Source: an uncultured Roseobacter sp. (GTDB lineage Bacteria; Pseudomonadota; Alphaproteobacteria; Rhodobacterales; Rhodobacteraceae). From it: DNA of 64,000 nucleotides. Location of the stretch: the NCBI GenBank assembly GCA_947488305.1, contig CANKZM010000006.1:1-64000 (forward strand), written 5' to 3'. Below are positions 7,261 through 14,370 of this stretch, one piece after another; positions within the stretch are counted from its first letter, which is position 1; the number at the start of each line of letters is the position of its first letter. Under the pieces are notes generated by a model. It was not told the origin of the DNA, did no database searches, and saw only the letters and a program-made list of their open reading frames with translations. Made by a program: the position numbers and the translations under genes.

Positions 7261-7734
7261 ATGAAGGGTAGTAAGAACATTTTTATCAGCCACATCCATG
7301 AAGATGATGCTGGGCTGGCCAAGCTAAAGACTTTGACCCGTAACAACGGGCTGACCGTGCGTGATGGGTCGATCAACAAGGCCAAACCAAACCGCGCAAA
7401 GAACGCCGACTACATCCTGAACAAGATCATTGGGCCGCGCATCAAGTGGTGCAGCGTCATGGTTGTTTACATCACGCCAGGAACCAAGAACAGCGAATGG
7501 GTGAACAAAGAGATCATGCGGGCAGCTAGCTTGGGCAAACGCATTGTCGGTGTATGGGCGCACGGCCATGCTGGTTGTGAACCACCTTCTAACCTGGAAA
7601 AATTGGCCGATGCGATGGTGGGGTGGCACGGTGGCCGTGTCGTCGATGCGTTGACTGGCGACTTCAACGGTCGAGAAACGAAAGACGGAGAGGTCTGTCA
7701 GCCGATCCCATTCAAGCGAGTGGTGTGTCAATGA
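7261..7734 (+). CDS. TIR-like (ThsB/DUF1863-type) protein, first gene of defence-like operon
   Basis: The protein has 157 residues. It starts with the TIR first strand (KNIFISHIHEDD, residues 5-16), has a MVVYITPGTKNSEWVNKEI segment (67-85) and then IVGVW. Glu84 in SEWVNKEI is at the position of the catalytic glutamate of NAD-processing TIR domains. TIR proteins of the ThsB type make cyclic-ADP-ribose-like signals on phage infection; others deplete NAD. ATG 7261 has AGAGG just upstream. Its stop overlaps the next start (ATGA), so this is the head of a tightly coupled operon. TIR fold is likely; the enzymatic product is unknown. Confidence 0.75.
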   Translation: MKGSKNIFISHIHEDDAGLAKLKTLTRNNGLTVRDGSINKAKPNRAKNADYILNKIIGPRIKWCSVMVVYITPGTKNSEWVNKEIMRAASLGKRIVGVWAHGHAGCEPPSNLEKLADAMVGWHGGRVVDALTGDFNGRETKDGEVCQPIPFKRVVCQ

Positions 7735-8357
7735 CGGTGTGGTCATACAAGGTTGCCCGTGACTACGGCTTTGCACCCAACCCATTTCATGGAGTTTGCA
7801 CTTTGGCCTGCTGCAAGCCAATGATCCGAGGCTATGCTGAAATTGGTGACTGGGTAATCGGGGCTGGGTCCAAGGCGAACGGACTATGGGGCAAGATCGT
7901 CTATGCGATGATTGTCGATGAAACGCTGACCTTCGACCAGTATTGGAATGACCCTAGGTTCCAAGTGAAGAAGCCCGTGATAGGCGGAACCCATAAGGGG
8001 TTCTTCGGTGACAACATCTATCAACGCGATGGCAGTGCTGACGGTTTTCGGCAAGCAGACTCCCACCACAGCCTGAAAAATGGTCAGGTCAACAATGACA
8101 ATTTGCGCCAGGACACCCAGCATGACCGCGTTCTGTTAGCACGGGAATATGTCTACTTTGGTGCCAACGCGGTTGCCCCACCTCATGAAGTCTTCGGCCA
8201 TCTGCCAGAACCGTTTCCTCGCGATGTTCGCACCTATAAGAGCTACTCACCTGCGATGCAGCAAGCCATTAAAGTCTGGTTGTCAGACTCGTTTGAATGG
8301 GGGCTGCACGGATTGCCCGAAGCATGGGACAACGCCATCGAGGGTCAGCGAAAATGA
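7731..8357 (+). CDS. Nmad2-type (nucleotide modification-associated domain 2) protein
   Basis: The 208-residue protein matches from memory the Nmad2 domain: NPFHGVCTLACCKPMIR near residues 17-33, then GDWVIGAGSKANGLWGKIVYAMIVDE (39-64). The rest has conserved-looking His and Asp residues (HDRVLLAREYVYFG). Nmad domains were predicted from gene neighbourhoods with DNA base-modification and nucleotide-metabolism genes; their biochemistry is unproven. ATG 7731 overlaps the first TIR stop and its own stop overlaps the MazG start, so it is co-translated with both. It may modify, sense or process the nucleotide made or destroyed by its neighbours. That role is inference. Confidence 0.65.
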   Translation: MTVWSYKVARDYGFAPNPFHGVCTLACCKPMIRGYAEIGDWVIGAGSKANGLWGKIVYAMIVDETLTFDQYWNDPRFQVKKPVIGGTHKGFFGDNIYQRDGSADGFRQADSHHSLKNGQVNNDNLRQDTQHDRVLLAREYVYFGANAVAPPHEVFGHLPEPFPRDVRTYKSYSPAMQQAIKVWLSDSFEWGLHGLPEAWDNAIEGQRK

Positions 8358-9478
8358 CCTATGATATCCAGGCATACTGCGATGAAGCCCAGGCAACAGA
8401 CCGCTTCAATGACGACGAAATCCAGCCAATATTGTTAGGTCTTTTCGGCGAAGTCGGTGGCGTGATGGCTGCGGTGAAGAAGTTGCAACGGGAAGACAAG
8501 GCATACATCGGCTTCAGAGCAAATGTCATAGACGAGATGGGTGATGCATTCTGGTATTACACCGCGTTGGCCCGCAGGTTCGATGTTTCGGTAACCCAAC
8601 TGCTGTCTGACCTGAACGCCACCAATGACTCAAAGTCCGTCCTGGCGTCAGACGACCCACTGAGCCCAGTCGCGATCTCCAACAAGATCGGTCCGAAGAA
8701 AGGTATATGCGACCAGGCATTGCTGAAGCTGGGGCGTGTCAGTGCCGACATGATGCGCATACAGGGTATGGACCAAGATGAACGCCTCGATGTCCTGAAG
8801 ATGTTTGCACGAGTTTATCTTGCTGTGTTGAGCGAGTGCGAAATCAGCTTCGCAGAAGTCCTGACTGTGAATGCCGCGAAAACAAGATCGCGTTTCGGCA
8901 AGCTGACCCTGGACACACAGCCAGACTTCGACATCGGCTTCCCAGAATACGAACAATTACCACGTCAGTTTACCATCGAGATGCGGGAGCGCGACAACGG
9001 CAAAGTATACCTGCGTTGGAACGGTGTGTTCATCGGTGATCCTCTGACTGACAATATCGGCGAAGAAGACGGGTTTCGTTATCACGATGTCATCCACTTC
9101 GCACATGCTGCGATCCTTCATTGGTCGCCGACGATGCGGGCGCTTCTGAAGCGGAAACGCAAGAGTGATCAACACACAGATGAAAGCCAGGATGGTGGCC
9201 GTGGTGTCGTGATCGAAGAAGGACTGGCTGCTTGGTTGTTCTCCAAGGCCAAAGAACTGGACTACTTCAAAGGTCACAGCAGTGTGTCACTGGACATCCT
9301 GAAGCACATCCAGGACTTTGTGCGCGGTTACGAGGTGGAGGAGTGTCCCATGAACCTTTGGGAGAAGTGCATTCTCGACGGGTATGGAGTCTTCCGCCAA
9401 GTGCGTGAGAACAAGGGCGGCATGATCATCGGTGACCGTGACAAACGCACTCTTCATTTCCAGAAGCTGAACACATGA
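8354..9478 (+). CDS. MazG-like nucleotide pyrophosphohydrolase fused to MazG C-terminal domain
   Basis: The protein has 374 residues. An all-alpha MazG-like domain lies at about 20-115 (LLGLFGEVGGVMAAVKK, then DEMGDAFWYYTALARRF), with Glu33, Glu61 and Asp64 as likely magnesium ligands. The second Glu of the usual ExxE motif is Gly36, a variation also seen in related MazG-like proteins. From about residue 215 it has the MazG_C pattern (GDPLTDN, YHDVIHFAHAAILHWSP, LLKRKRKSD, IEEGLAAWLFSKA). MazG enzymes hydrolyse (d)NTPs or alarmones to the monophosphate. It overlaps both neighbours by 4 bases. In this operon it could deplete, clean up or regulate a nucleotide signal. Confidence 0.8.
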   Translation: MTYDIQAYCDEAQATDRFNDDEIQPILLGLFGEVGGVMAAVKKLQREDKAYIGFRANVIDEMGDAFWYYTALARRFDVSVTQLLSDLNATNDSKSVLASDDPLSPVAISNKIGPKKGICDQALLKLGRVSADMMRIQGMDQDERLDVLKMFARVYLAVLSECEISFAEVLTVNAAKTRSRFGKLTLDTQPDFDIGFPEYEQLPRQFTIEMRERDNGKVYLRWNGVFIGDPLTDNIGEEDGFRYHDVIHFAHAAILHWSPTMRALLKRKRKSDQHTDESQDGGRGVVIEEGLAAWLFSKAKELDYFKGHSSVSLDILKHIQDFVRGYEVEECPMNLWEKCILDGYGVFRQVRENKGGMIIGDRDKRTLHFQKLNT

Positions 9479-10167
9479 CAGACCCCACCGATCAAGGAGG
9501 TGAGCCGTTTTTTTCGTTCCTTGTGGGCGATGATTTCAGCATAGCCGTCGAGCTTGGAGCATGGGTTGCACCTGCTGTATTGTTGCTTGTCTGCGTGGCG
9601 CTGATCTGGCTGTGGCTCCGTGGCCGAATTGGTTTGGGCAACTTTGAATTAGACAGCGCAGGTATCGGCATCGGAGATACAACAGTTAGCTTCAAACCAA
9701 ACAGGACGGACCGTCAAATCGCATATGCGATATGGGTTGAACTAAGCACTCGGAAGGTTGGCTTGGCAATCGACCCTGAGCATGACGTGATCTCTGAGAT
9801 TTACGATTCTTGGTATAGTTTTTTTGGAGTCACCCGTGACCTCATCAAGGAAGTCCCGGCACACAAATTGAAGAGCAAGGGGACCAGGTCAATCGTAAGG
9901 GCGTCTGTCCAAGTGTTAAACGAAGGGCTGCGCCCGCACCTCACGAAGTGGCAAGCTCGATATCGAAGATGGTATGAAACGACTTTGAAGGACGATGATT
10001 TCAGGGAGCCACAGTTGGTTCAACAGGACTTCCCGAAATATGATGAGCTTGTGCAAGACTTGTTGGAGATAAATGCCAAGCTAATCGAGTATCGCAAGGC
10101 AATGTATGAGTTGGCGACGGGTGATCATGAAAGCGTGATCGCAATCGACCCTGAGACTTCAAACTGA
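9475..10167 (+). CDS. Single-span membrane protein in TIR operon, possible effector or sensor
   Basis: The 230-residue protein has one clear transmembrane segment at about 27-49 (ELGAWVAPAVLLLVCVALIWLWLRG) after a short N-terminus, followed by a soluble domain of about 180 residues, mostly helical (RQIAYAIWVELSTRK, IVRASVQVLNEGLRPHLTKW, LVQDLLEINAKLIEYRKAMYEL). I do not recognise the family. Its start overlaps the MazG stop (ATGA), so it belongs to the operon. Many nucleotide-signal defence systems end in a membrane effector that disrupts the inner membrane, which makes that the first hypothesis; a membrane-anchored sensor is equally open. Confidence 0.7.
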   Translation: MTDPTDQGGEPFFSFLVGDDFSIAVELGAWVAPAVLLLVCVALIWLWLRGRIGLGNFELDSAGIGIGDTTVSFKPNRTDRQIAYAIWVELSTRKVGLAIDPEHDVISEIYDSWYSFFGVTRDLIKEVPAHKLKSKGTRSIVRASVQVLNEGLRPHLTKWQARYRRWYETTLKDDDFREPQLVQQDFPKYDELVQDLLEINAKLIEYRKAMYELATGDHESVIAIDPETSN

Positions 10168-10214
10168 AGCGGTGCCCATTCCACAAACCCATAATGGCAA
10201 CAACGGAGGCCAAG

Positions 10215-10850
10215 ATGACGAAAGCATTTGTCAGCTATCACCACGGCAATGATCAGTATTTTCGTGAGCATCTTGCAATGCTCGGTCAAACCTATGGTGC
10301 ATTCCAGGATGTTTCTGTTGAGGTGGGTGACATCGATGATACTCTCCCTAGCGAGACTATCCGCCGTATTATTCGAGATCAGTATCTGCGCGACTCCGAA
10401 GTCACTATCATACTTTGCGGAACTGAAACGAGGTTCCGCAAGCATATCGATTGGGAGCTAAAATCCTCAATGATCGACGGACGGATCAACAGAAAATCAG
10501 GTATTTTGGTAATCGATCTTCCAACTACATCCTCGACGAGTTGGCACTGCGGGCTGCCCAATGAGAAGGCGGTAATCTACCCCGACTACGAAGGTTCGTG
10601 GATGAGCCCGTCGCAAAAATCTGAATACCGTGCTCGTTATCCAGATATACCCGATCGGATAATCGATAATCTAATGACCGTACAGGTCTCAATGTCCGTT
10701 GTGCCGTGGGCACGCATTGAGAACCAGCCAGATAATCTTCGCTGGCTGGTGGACGCTACCGCAGTTGCGGGCCGAAGCAATCAATACGACCTATCCATGC
10801 CGATGCGACGGAAAAACCATAAACCGAACCTCCAATATGGTATCGTTTGA
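10215..10850 (+). CDS. Second TIR-like protein (ThsB/DUF1863-type)
   Basis: The 211-residue protein starts with TKAFVSYHHGNDQYFREHL, the first strand and helix of DUF1863/ThsB-type TIR domains. It continues with SEVTIILCGTETRFRKHIDWELKSSM; Glu81 in DWEL is at the catalytic-glutamate position. A further 100 residues form an extra C-terminal region with conserved aromatic residues. ATG 10215 is preceded by GGAGG at about 7 bases, so it is preferred over ATG 10194. It follows the membrane-protein gene by 47 bases and closes the operon. The two TIR proteins are dissimilar outside the core, which suggests different substrates or infection sensors. Confidence 0.8.
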   Translation: MTKAFVSYHHGNDQYFREHLAMLGQTYGAFQDVSVEVGDIDDTLPSETIRRIIRDQYLRDSEVTIILCGTETRFRKHIDWELKSSMIDGRINRKSGILVIDLPTTSSTSWHCGLPNEKAVIYPDYEGSWMSPSQKSEYRARYPDIPDRIIDNLMTVQVSMSVVPWARIENQPDNLRWLVDATAVAGRSNQYDLSMPMRRKNHKPNLQYGIV

Positions 10851-11161
10851 ACCTTCGCTCCATCATTCCTCTCAGTCGGCTTGGCCTAGATGCAGAAGAA
10901 CGGCACGGACCATTTCTCACAAACGGTCGGTTTCGGATTCTTGAATACCCGCTCTATCGGTCATCGACTTGTCTTCTGTGAGGCGCTCAAAACATTTCTC
11001 AGTAACCATTCTTGATTGCTCCGAGCCATTCCTGCATCGACAAGTTGCGTTTTGACAGGCTTGCTGTGCCCACCCGATTTAAGTATGCGGGTGCCCGGGG
11101 ACATTATATCATCGATCCAATGCTAACCTTCTGTTGATGGGGCAATGGAATTTTGGGACGC
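10851..11161. other. Intergenic region after the TIR operon
   Basis: No gene was supported. The TIR operon should terminate here, facing the end of the minus-strand recombinase gene, but no strong terminator hairpin was recognised. Confidence 0.4.
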
Positions 11162-11794
11162 CTACATCCCCCAGCGTTGCAACGCTTGCTCAACCCCCGA
11201 CCGATCATCCCTGATCCGAAGAACTGCTTGGCGTGACAGCCCGGTAAGGTTTGCAACTGCGCTGGTACCATTTCCCAAATTGAACAGGTCACATACCGTG
11301 TTGACCATTTCCCGGTCGAACGATGGCTTTCTACCAGGGTATTTGCGTTGATCCCCCTTTGCCGCATCGATCCCGGCCCGCTGCGCACTCTTTGTGGCTT
11401 CAGCTTGTGCTTGTGCGGTAGCTGCAAGGAAAGCAACCATCGCATCACGAACTGCCATTTGGACCGGATCAGTGGTAACACCATCGAATGTCATATTGCT
11501 GATGACGGTTCGCACAGTAACCCCTGTCCGTATGAAATGGCGGATGGCATCCGTAACATCGTCGTAGTCACGGCCCAACCGGTCCACCCAACGGATGATC
11601 AGTTCATCTCCATGACGCAACTTATCATACAGACGCCGCCCCTCTGGCCGGTCGATCAACCGATGTTTAACTCCAGAAACACCATGGTCCGCTATGACTT
11701 CATTGATCTCGAAACCAGCAGCACGCGCTTGCTCCACCTGATGATCCAAAGTTTGCTCGGTCGTCGATACCCGAGCATAGAATATTGCCGTCAA
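11162..11794 (-). CDS. Serine recombinase (resolvase/invertase family)
   Basis: The protein has 210 residues from TTG 11794, the typical resolvase length. The catalytic domain starts at once (TAIFYARVSTTEQ, nucleophile Ser10), with RPEGRRLYDKL and the arginine motif VDRLGRDYDDV. A C-terminal Hin-type helix-turn-helix (GTSAVANLTGLSRQAVLRI) binds DNA. TTG 11794 has GGAGG at 7 bases; GTG 11800 overlaps the ribosome site and is less likely. Five TGTCCGT-type repeats lie upstream, the expected place for a res site. It may resolve multimers of the excised island or invert a segment. Confidence 0.88.
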   Translation of the reverse strand: MTAIFYARVSTTEQTLDHQVEQARAAGFEINEVIADHGVSGVKHRLIDRPEGRRLYDKLRHGDELIIRWVDRLGRDYDDVTDAIRHFIRTGVTVRTVISNMTFDGVTTDPVQMAVRDAMVAFLAATAQAQAEATKSAQRAGIDAAKGDQRKYPGRKPSFDREMVNTVCDLFNLGNGTSAVANLTGLSRQAVLRIRDDRSGVEQALQRWGM

Positions 11795-11808
11795 ATTCAC
11801 CCTCCTCC

Positions 11809-11954
11809 TGTCCGTTAGGATATTGGCGGATGATACAGGTGTCCGTAGGTGATTCGATACCCTTACGGACAGACGAAGTGTTGTTATTTCGTATGTGTAT
11901 TTCAAGTGTCACGGGTATACCCAAACGGACACCCACAACTGTGTTGGTGTCCGA
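11809..11954. repeat. Five TGTCCGT-type repeats, res-like site
   Basis: Copies occur at 11809 (+), 11840 (+), 11864 (-), 11925 (-) and 11948 (+). The pair TGTCCGTA (11840-11847) and TACGGACA (11864-11871) is a perfect 8-bp inverted repeat with a 16-bp centre, about 32 bp overall, like site I of a resolvase. The array lies immediately upstream of the serine recombinase start, as res sites usually do, and would also serve for autoregulation. Confidence 0.55.
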
Positions 11955-12095
11955 AGAGCTTCAGTCTTTTGAGTATAATTCAGTAGAGTGCAATAATTGG
12001 TAGCATTTTACCCAATGCGACTACTGGTTGTGAACGCCAGTTTTCTATGATTTTTGGAGTTTACAGAGACCGCAGAACGAATAATGGGCGTTAAA

Positions 12096-12548
12096 TCAAT
12101 CAGGTTTCATTCCAAATCCTGACCACCACAGCCACTCTCGATCATCTGTGTATCGACCTGCATTCATGACCACTGCTCCCCAAAGCCTCTGACCCATGGT
12201 AAGCATGAGCAAGCCTAGCCCCTGCCCGCAGTGATCCCGTTCCACAGCGAGGCAGTCACAAACTACATCTGACCCGATTGCCACGAATGTTGAGCGCCCA
12301 ACTGGCATATTCCTGTCGTTTTCATCCCAGATCAGCACATCCCAAAACCCATCCGGTGCTTCATCCGGCAAAGCTCGATCATCATGCATTTCCCGGATAG
12401 GATGATTTTCCGGTGCGCCATGCGGGATAAACTTCGTCTCAATAGTGTATGGAAATTTCGGTCCGGAAAATCCATGGAACTTTCTCTTACCCACAAACTT
12501 CTTTGCAGCGGGGCGTTGCGGGGGTGGTGTTGCAGCTATGTCAGTCAT
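12096..12548 (-). CDS. Possible GNAT-like protein, function unknown
   Basis: The protein has 150 residues from ATG 12548, chosen because AGGAGAGG lies about 6 bases upstream. The N-terminus is Pro/Lys-rich (TPPPQRPAAKKFVGKRKF). The C-terminal half has a strand-turn-helix (DVVCDCLAVERDHCGQGLGLLMLTMGQ) that resembles GNAT motif A with its RxxGxG loop, followed by RYTDDREWLWWSGFGMKP. The match is partial, so an acetyltransferase function is only a suggestion. The gene is divergent from the ExoI-like gene with about 130 bases between them. Confidence 0.5.
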   Translation of the reverse strand: MTDIAATPPPQRPAAKKFVGKRKFHGFSGPKFPYTIETKFIPHGAPENHPIREMHDDRALPDEAPDGFWDVLIWDENDRNMPVGRSTFVAIGSDVVCDCLAVERDHCGQGLGLLMLTMGQRLWGAVVMNAGRYTDDREWLWWSGFGMKPD

Positions 12549-12677
12549 TAGAACCTCTCCTGTGTTTCTGTTATTTAGCAAAACAGAGCGACATGACTGC
12601 CAAGTTTGGCAAAACTGCCAAATACAGGTGCCGTTTTCACAACTGAGTTCGGCATCAACAGAACCAGGGAATTCGAG

Positions 12678-14045
12678 ATGTTTGCATTCTACGATCTGGA
12701 GACGACCGGAACCAGTCCTGCATTTGATCAGCCATTGCAGTTTGCTGGCATTCTCACCGATGACGATCTTACCCCGGTTGACAGTATCAATATCAGATGC
12801 CGATTATCCCCCCATATCCTGCCCGCCCCATGGGCGTTGGCGGTCACCGGTGTGATGCCAGACATGCTGACCGACCCGACACTACCGACGCTGTTCGAGT
12901 TCATGCAGACCCTGTCGGATTTGATAGCCAGATGGGGACCGGCGACCTGGACAGGCTACAACAGCATTGCCTTCGATGAAGAGATGCTGCGGCAGGCACT
13001 GTACCAGAACCTACATCCAAGCCCTTACATCACGCAGATCGACGGCAATGACCGTATGGATATCATGAAGGTGGTGTATGGGACCTGGGTCTTGGCAAAG
13101 GATGCTCTGACATGGCCGACTGATGACCATGGCAGGCAAACGTTTAAACTGGACCGACTGGCACCAGCGAACGGGTTCACTCAGCATGACGCTCATGACG
13201 CCCTGGGCGATGTTGAAGCAACAATCCACATTGCCAGACTGATCCGAGATCGTGCTCCCGACGTTTGGTCGGAATCCTTACGCAGTCGTTCGAAGCATGA
13301 CGTGAATGCGTTATTGGAAACTGGGCACGTATTGCAACTCATTGAGCGATTTGGAGCAGCGCCACCCCGGGCCTACATCGGAGCATACACTGGCCGCAGT
13401 ACACAAAACGCAAACGCTGTGGGGTTCATGGACCTTGAGATGGTTGACCCTGTTGAACTTTGCGGGCTCGGCGACGAAAGCATTGCTGCTGCTGTATCCG
13501 GCTCCCCAAAACAGGTCAGGACGGTCACGGTAAACAAGCATCCAAATCTGTTCTCAGTCAAGGACATAGCGCCGGACGTAAGTGCCCGTGCGCAGGACTT
13601 GGCATCAATGACCGACTTGCATGATCGCGTCGGACAAGCTCTGGCAAACCGCTTCGTTGATCAGGAAGAGCCTGAACATGTTGAGCAGAGAATTTACGCC
13701 GGTTTTTACTCGCATGGTGATAAGCGATTGTTGTCGCAGTTCCAGATGGCGAGTTGGGACCAACGGATCAATCTCATGAACAGCTTCGAGGATGAGCGTC
13801 TGCAATGGTTGGCCCAGCGACAATTGTACAATAATCGACCCGACCTGATGGATGATACAGTCCGCAGCACATGGGAAGCTCGGATCATGGAGAGATGGTG
13901 GTCGGGTGATGACAAAGCACCGTGGACAACACTTGATCAAGTTGACCAACAGCTTGAGGAAATAGAGGAACAGGGTGCAATGAGTACCGCTGCAATCCTC
14001 ATTCTCAAGAACTACTATGCTGCCCTGAAAAATCTACCGCGCTGA
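12678..14045 (+). CDS. Exodeoxyribonuclease I-like (SbcB-type) DEDDh exonuclease
   Basis: The 455-residue protein begins with the exonuclease motif I (FYDLETTGTSP, Asp6 and Glu8), has motif II (YNSIAFDEEMLRQAL) and motif III (HDAHDALGDVEATIHIARL), then an SbcB-like C-terminal domain (EQRIYAGFYSHGDKRLL, LAQRQLYNNRPDLM). ExoI degrades single-stranded DNA 3' to 5' in repair and can block or aid phage. ATG 12678 was preferred over 12606 because motif I follows directly, as in the family. An element-borne SbcB next to a primase-helicase suggests a role in island replication or in protecting its ends. It may also be an extra copy of the host enzyme. Confidence 0.88.
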   Translation: MFAFYDLETTGTSPAFDQPLQFAGILTDDDLTPVDSINIRCRLSPHILPAPWALAVTGVMPDMLTDPTLPTLFEFMQTLSDLIARWGPATWTGYNSIAFDEEMLRQALYQNLHPSPYITQIDGNDRMDIMKVVYGTWVLAKDALTWPTDDHGRQTFKLDRLAPANGFTQHDAHDALGDVEATIHIARLIRDRAPDVWSESLRSRSKHDVNALLETGHVLQLIERFGAAPPRAYIGAYTGRSTQNANAVGFMDLEMVDPVELCGLGDESIAAAVSGSPKQVRTVTVNKHPNLFSVKDIAPDVSARAQDLASMTDLHDRVGQALANRFVDQEEPEHVEQRIYAGFYSHGDKRLLSQFQMASWDQRINLMNSFEDERLQWLAQRQLYNNRPDLMDDTVRSTWEARIMERWWSGDDKAPWTTLDQVDQQLEEIEEQGAMSTAAILILKNYYAALKNLPR

Positions 14046-14209
14046 CTAAGCCTTCTATGCCTGGTCTCGAATTTTGATTTGCGAAAAAGTTCATTTTGGT
14101 CGCCGTGAGCATTCATAGCGGGGGGGGGATAAAGTCGGAGCCTAATATATATATCTTAGTGTTCGACTTTTACCCATGTCGGGCTGTGCATCAGGACGAT
14201 CACAGGGTG

Positions 14210-14351
14210 TTTGACGGGGCGCAGCCCCGTCAAAACATCAGAACTACTCCTCTTAAACTCAAAAAGTTAGACCGCCCAAGGATGTTCTTGGGCCCGTAGG
14301 GCTCAAGAACACTCCTGCGAGTGGTGGGGCTCAGGTTCGCTTGCGAACCTG
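14210..14351. repeat. Cluster of four hairpins between convergent genes
   Basis: Four inverted repeats are packed in 142 bp: TTTGACGGGGC (14210-14220) with GCCCCGTCAAA (14224-14234), perfect 11 bp; TGTTCTTGGGCCC (14283-14295) with GGGCTCAAGAACA (14299-14311), 13 bp with one G-T; CACTC/GAGTG (14310-14323); and CAGGTTCG/CGAACCTG (14332-14351), perfect 8 bp with a CTTG loop. They lie between the ends of the ExoI-like and primase-helicase genes, so they may be bidirectional terminators. The density also fits a single-strand replication or primase initiation site. Confidence 0.65.
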
Positions 14352-14370
14352 ACGCGGCACCGTGATGTGA

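Noticed and set aside
7261-10850. Classical Thoeris (ThsA + ThsB)
   Set aside because: No ThsA-like SIR2/SLOG or TM effector of the Thoeris type is present; the operon has Nmad2 and MazG_C instead.
6196-10850. CBASS locus with CapH/CapP regulators
   Set aside because: The regulator pair fits, but no CD-NTase cyclase or known CBASS effector is in the operon.
14120-14160. Functional poly-G or TATATA element
   Set aside because: The G run and short AT repeat are not paired with a gene or motif; mentioned only as neighbours of the hairpin cluster.
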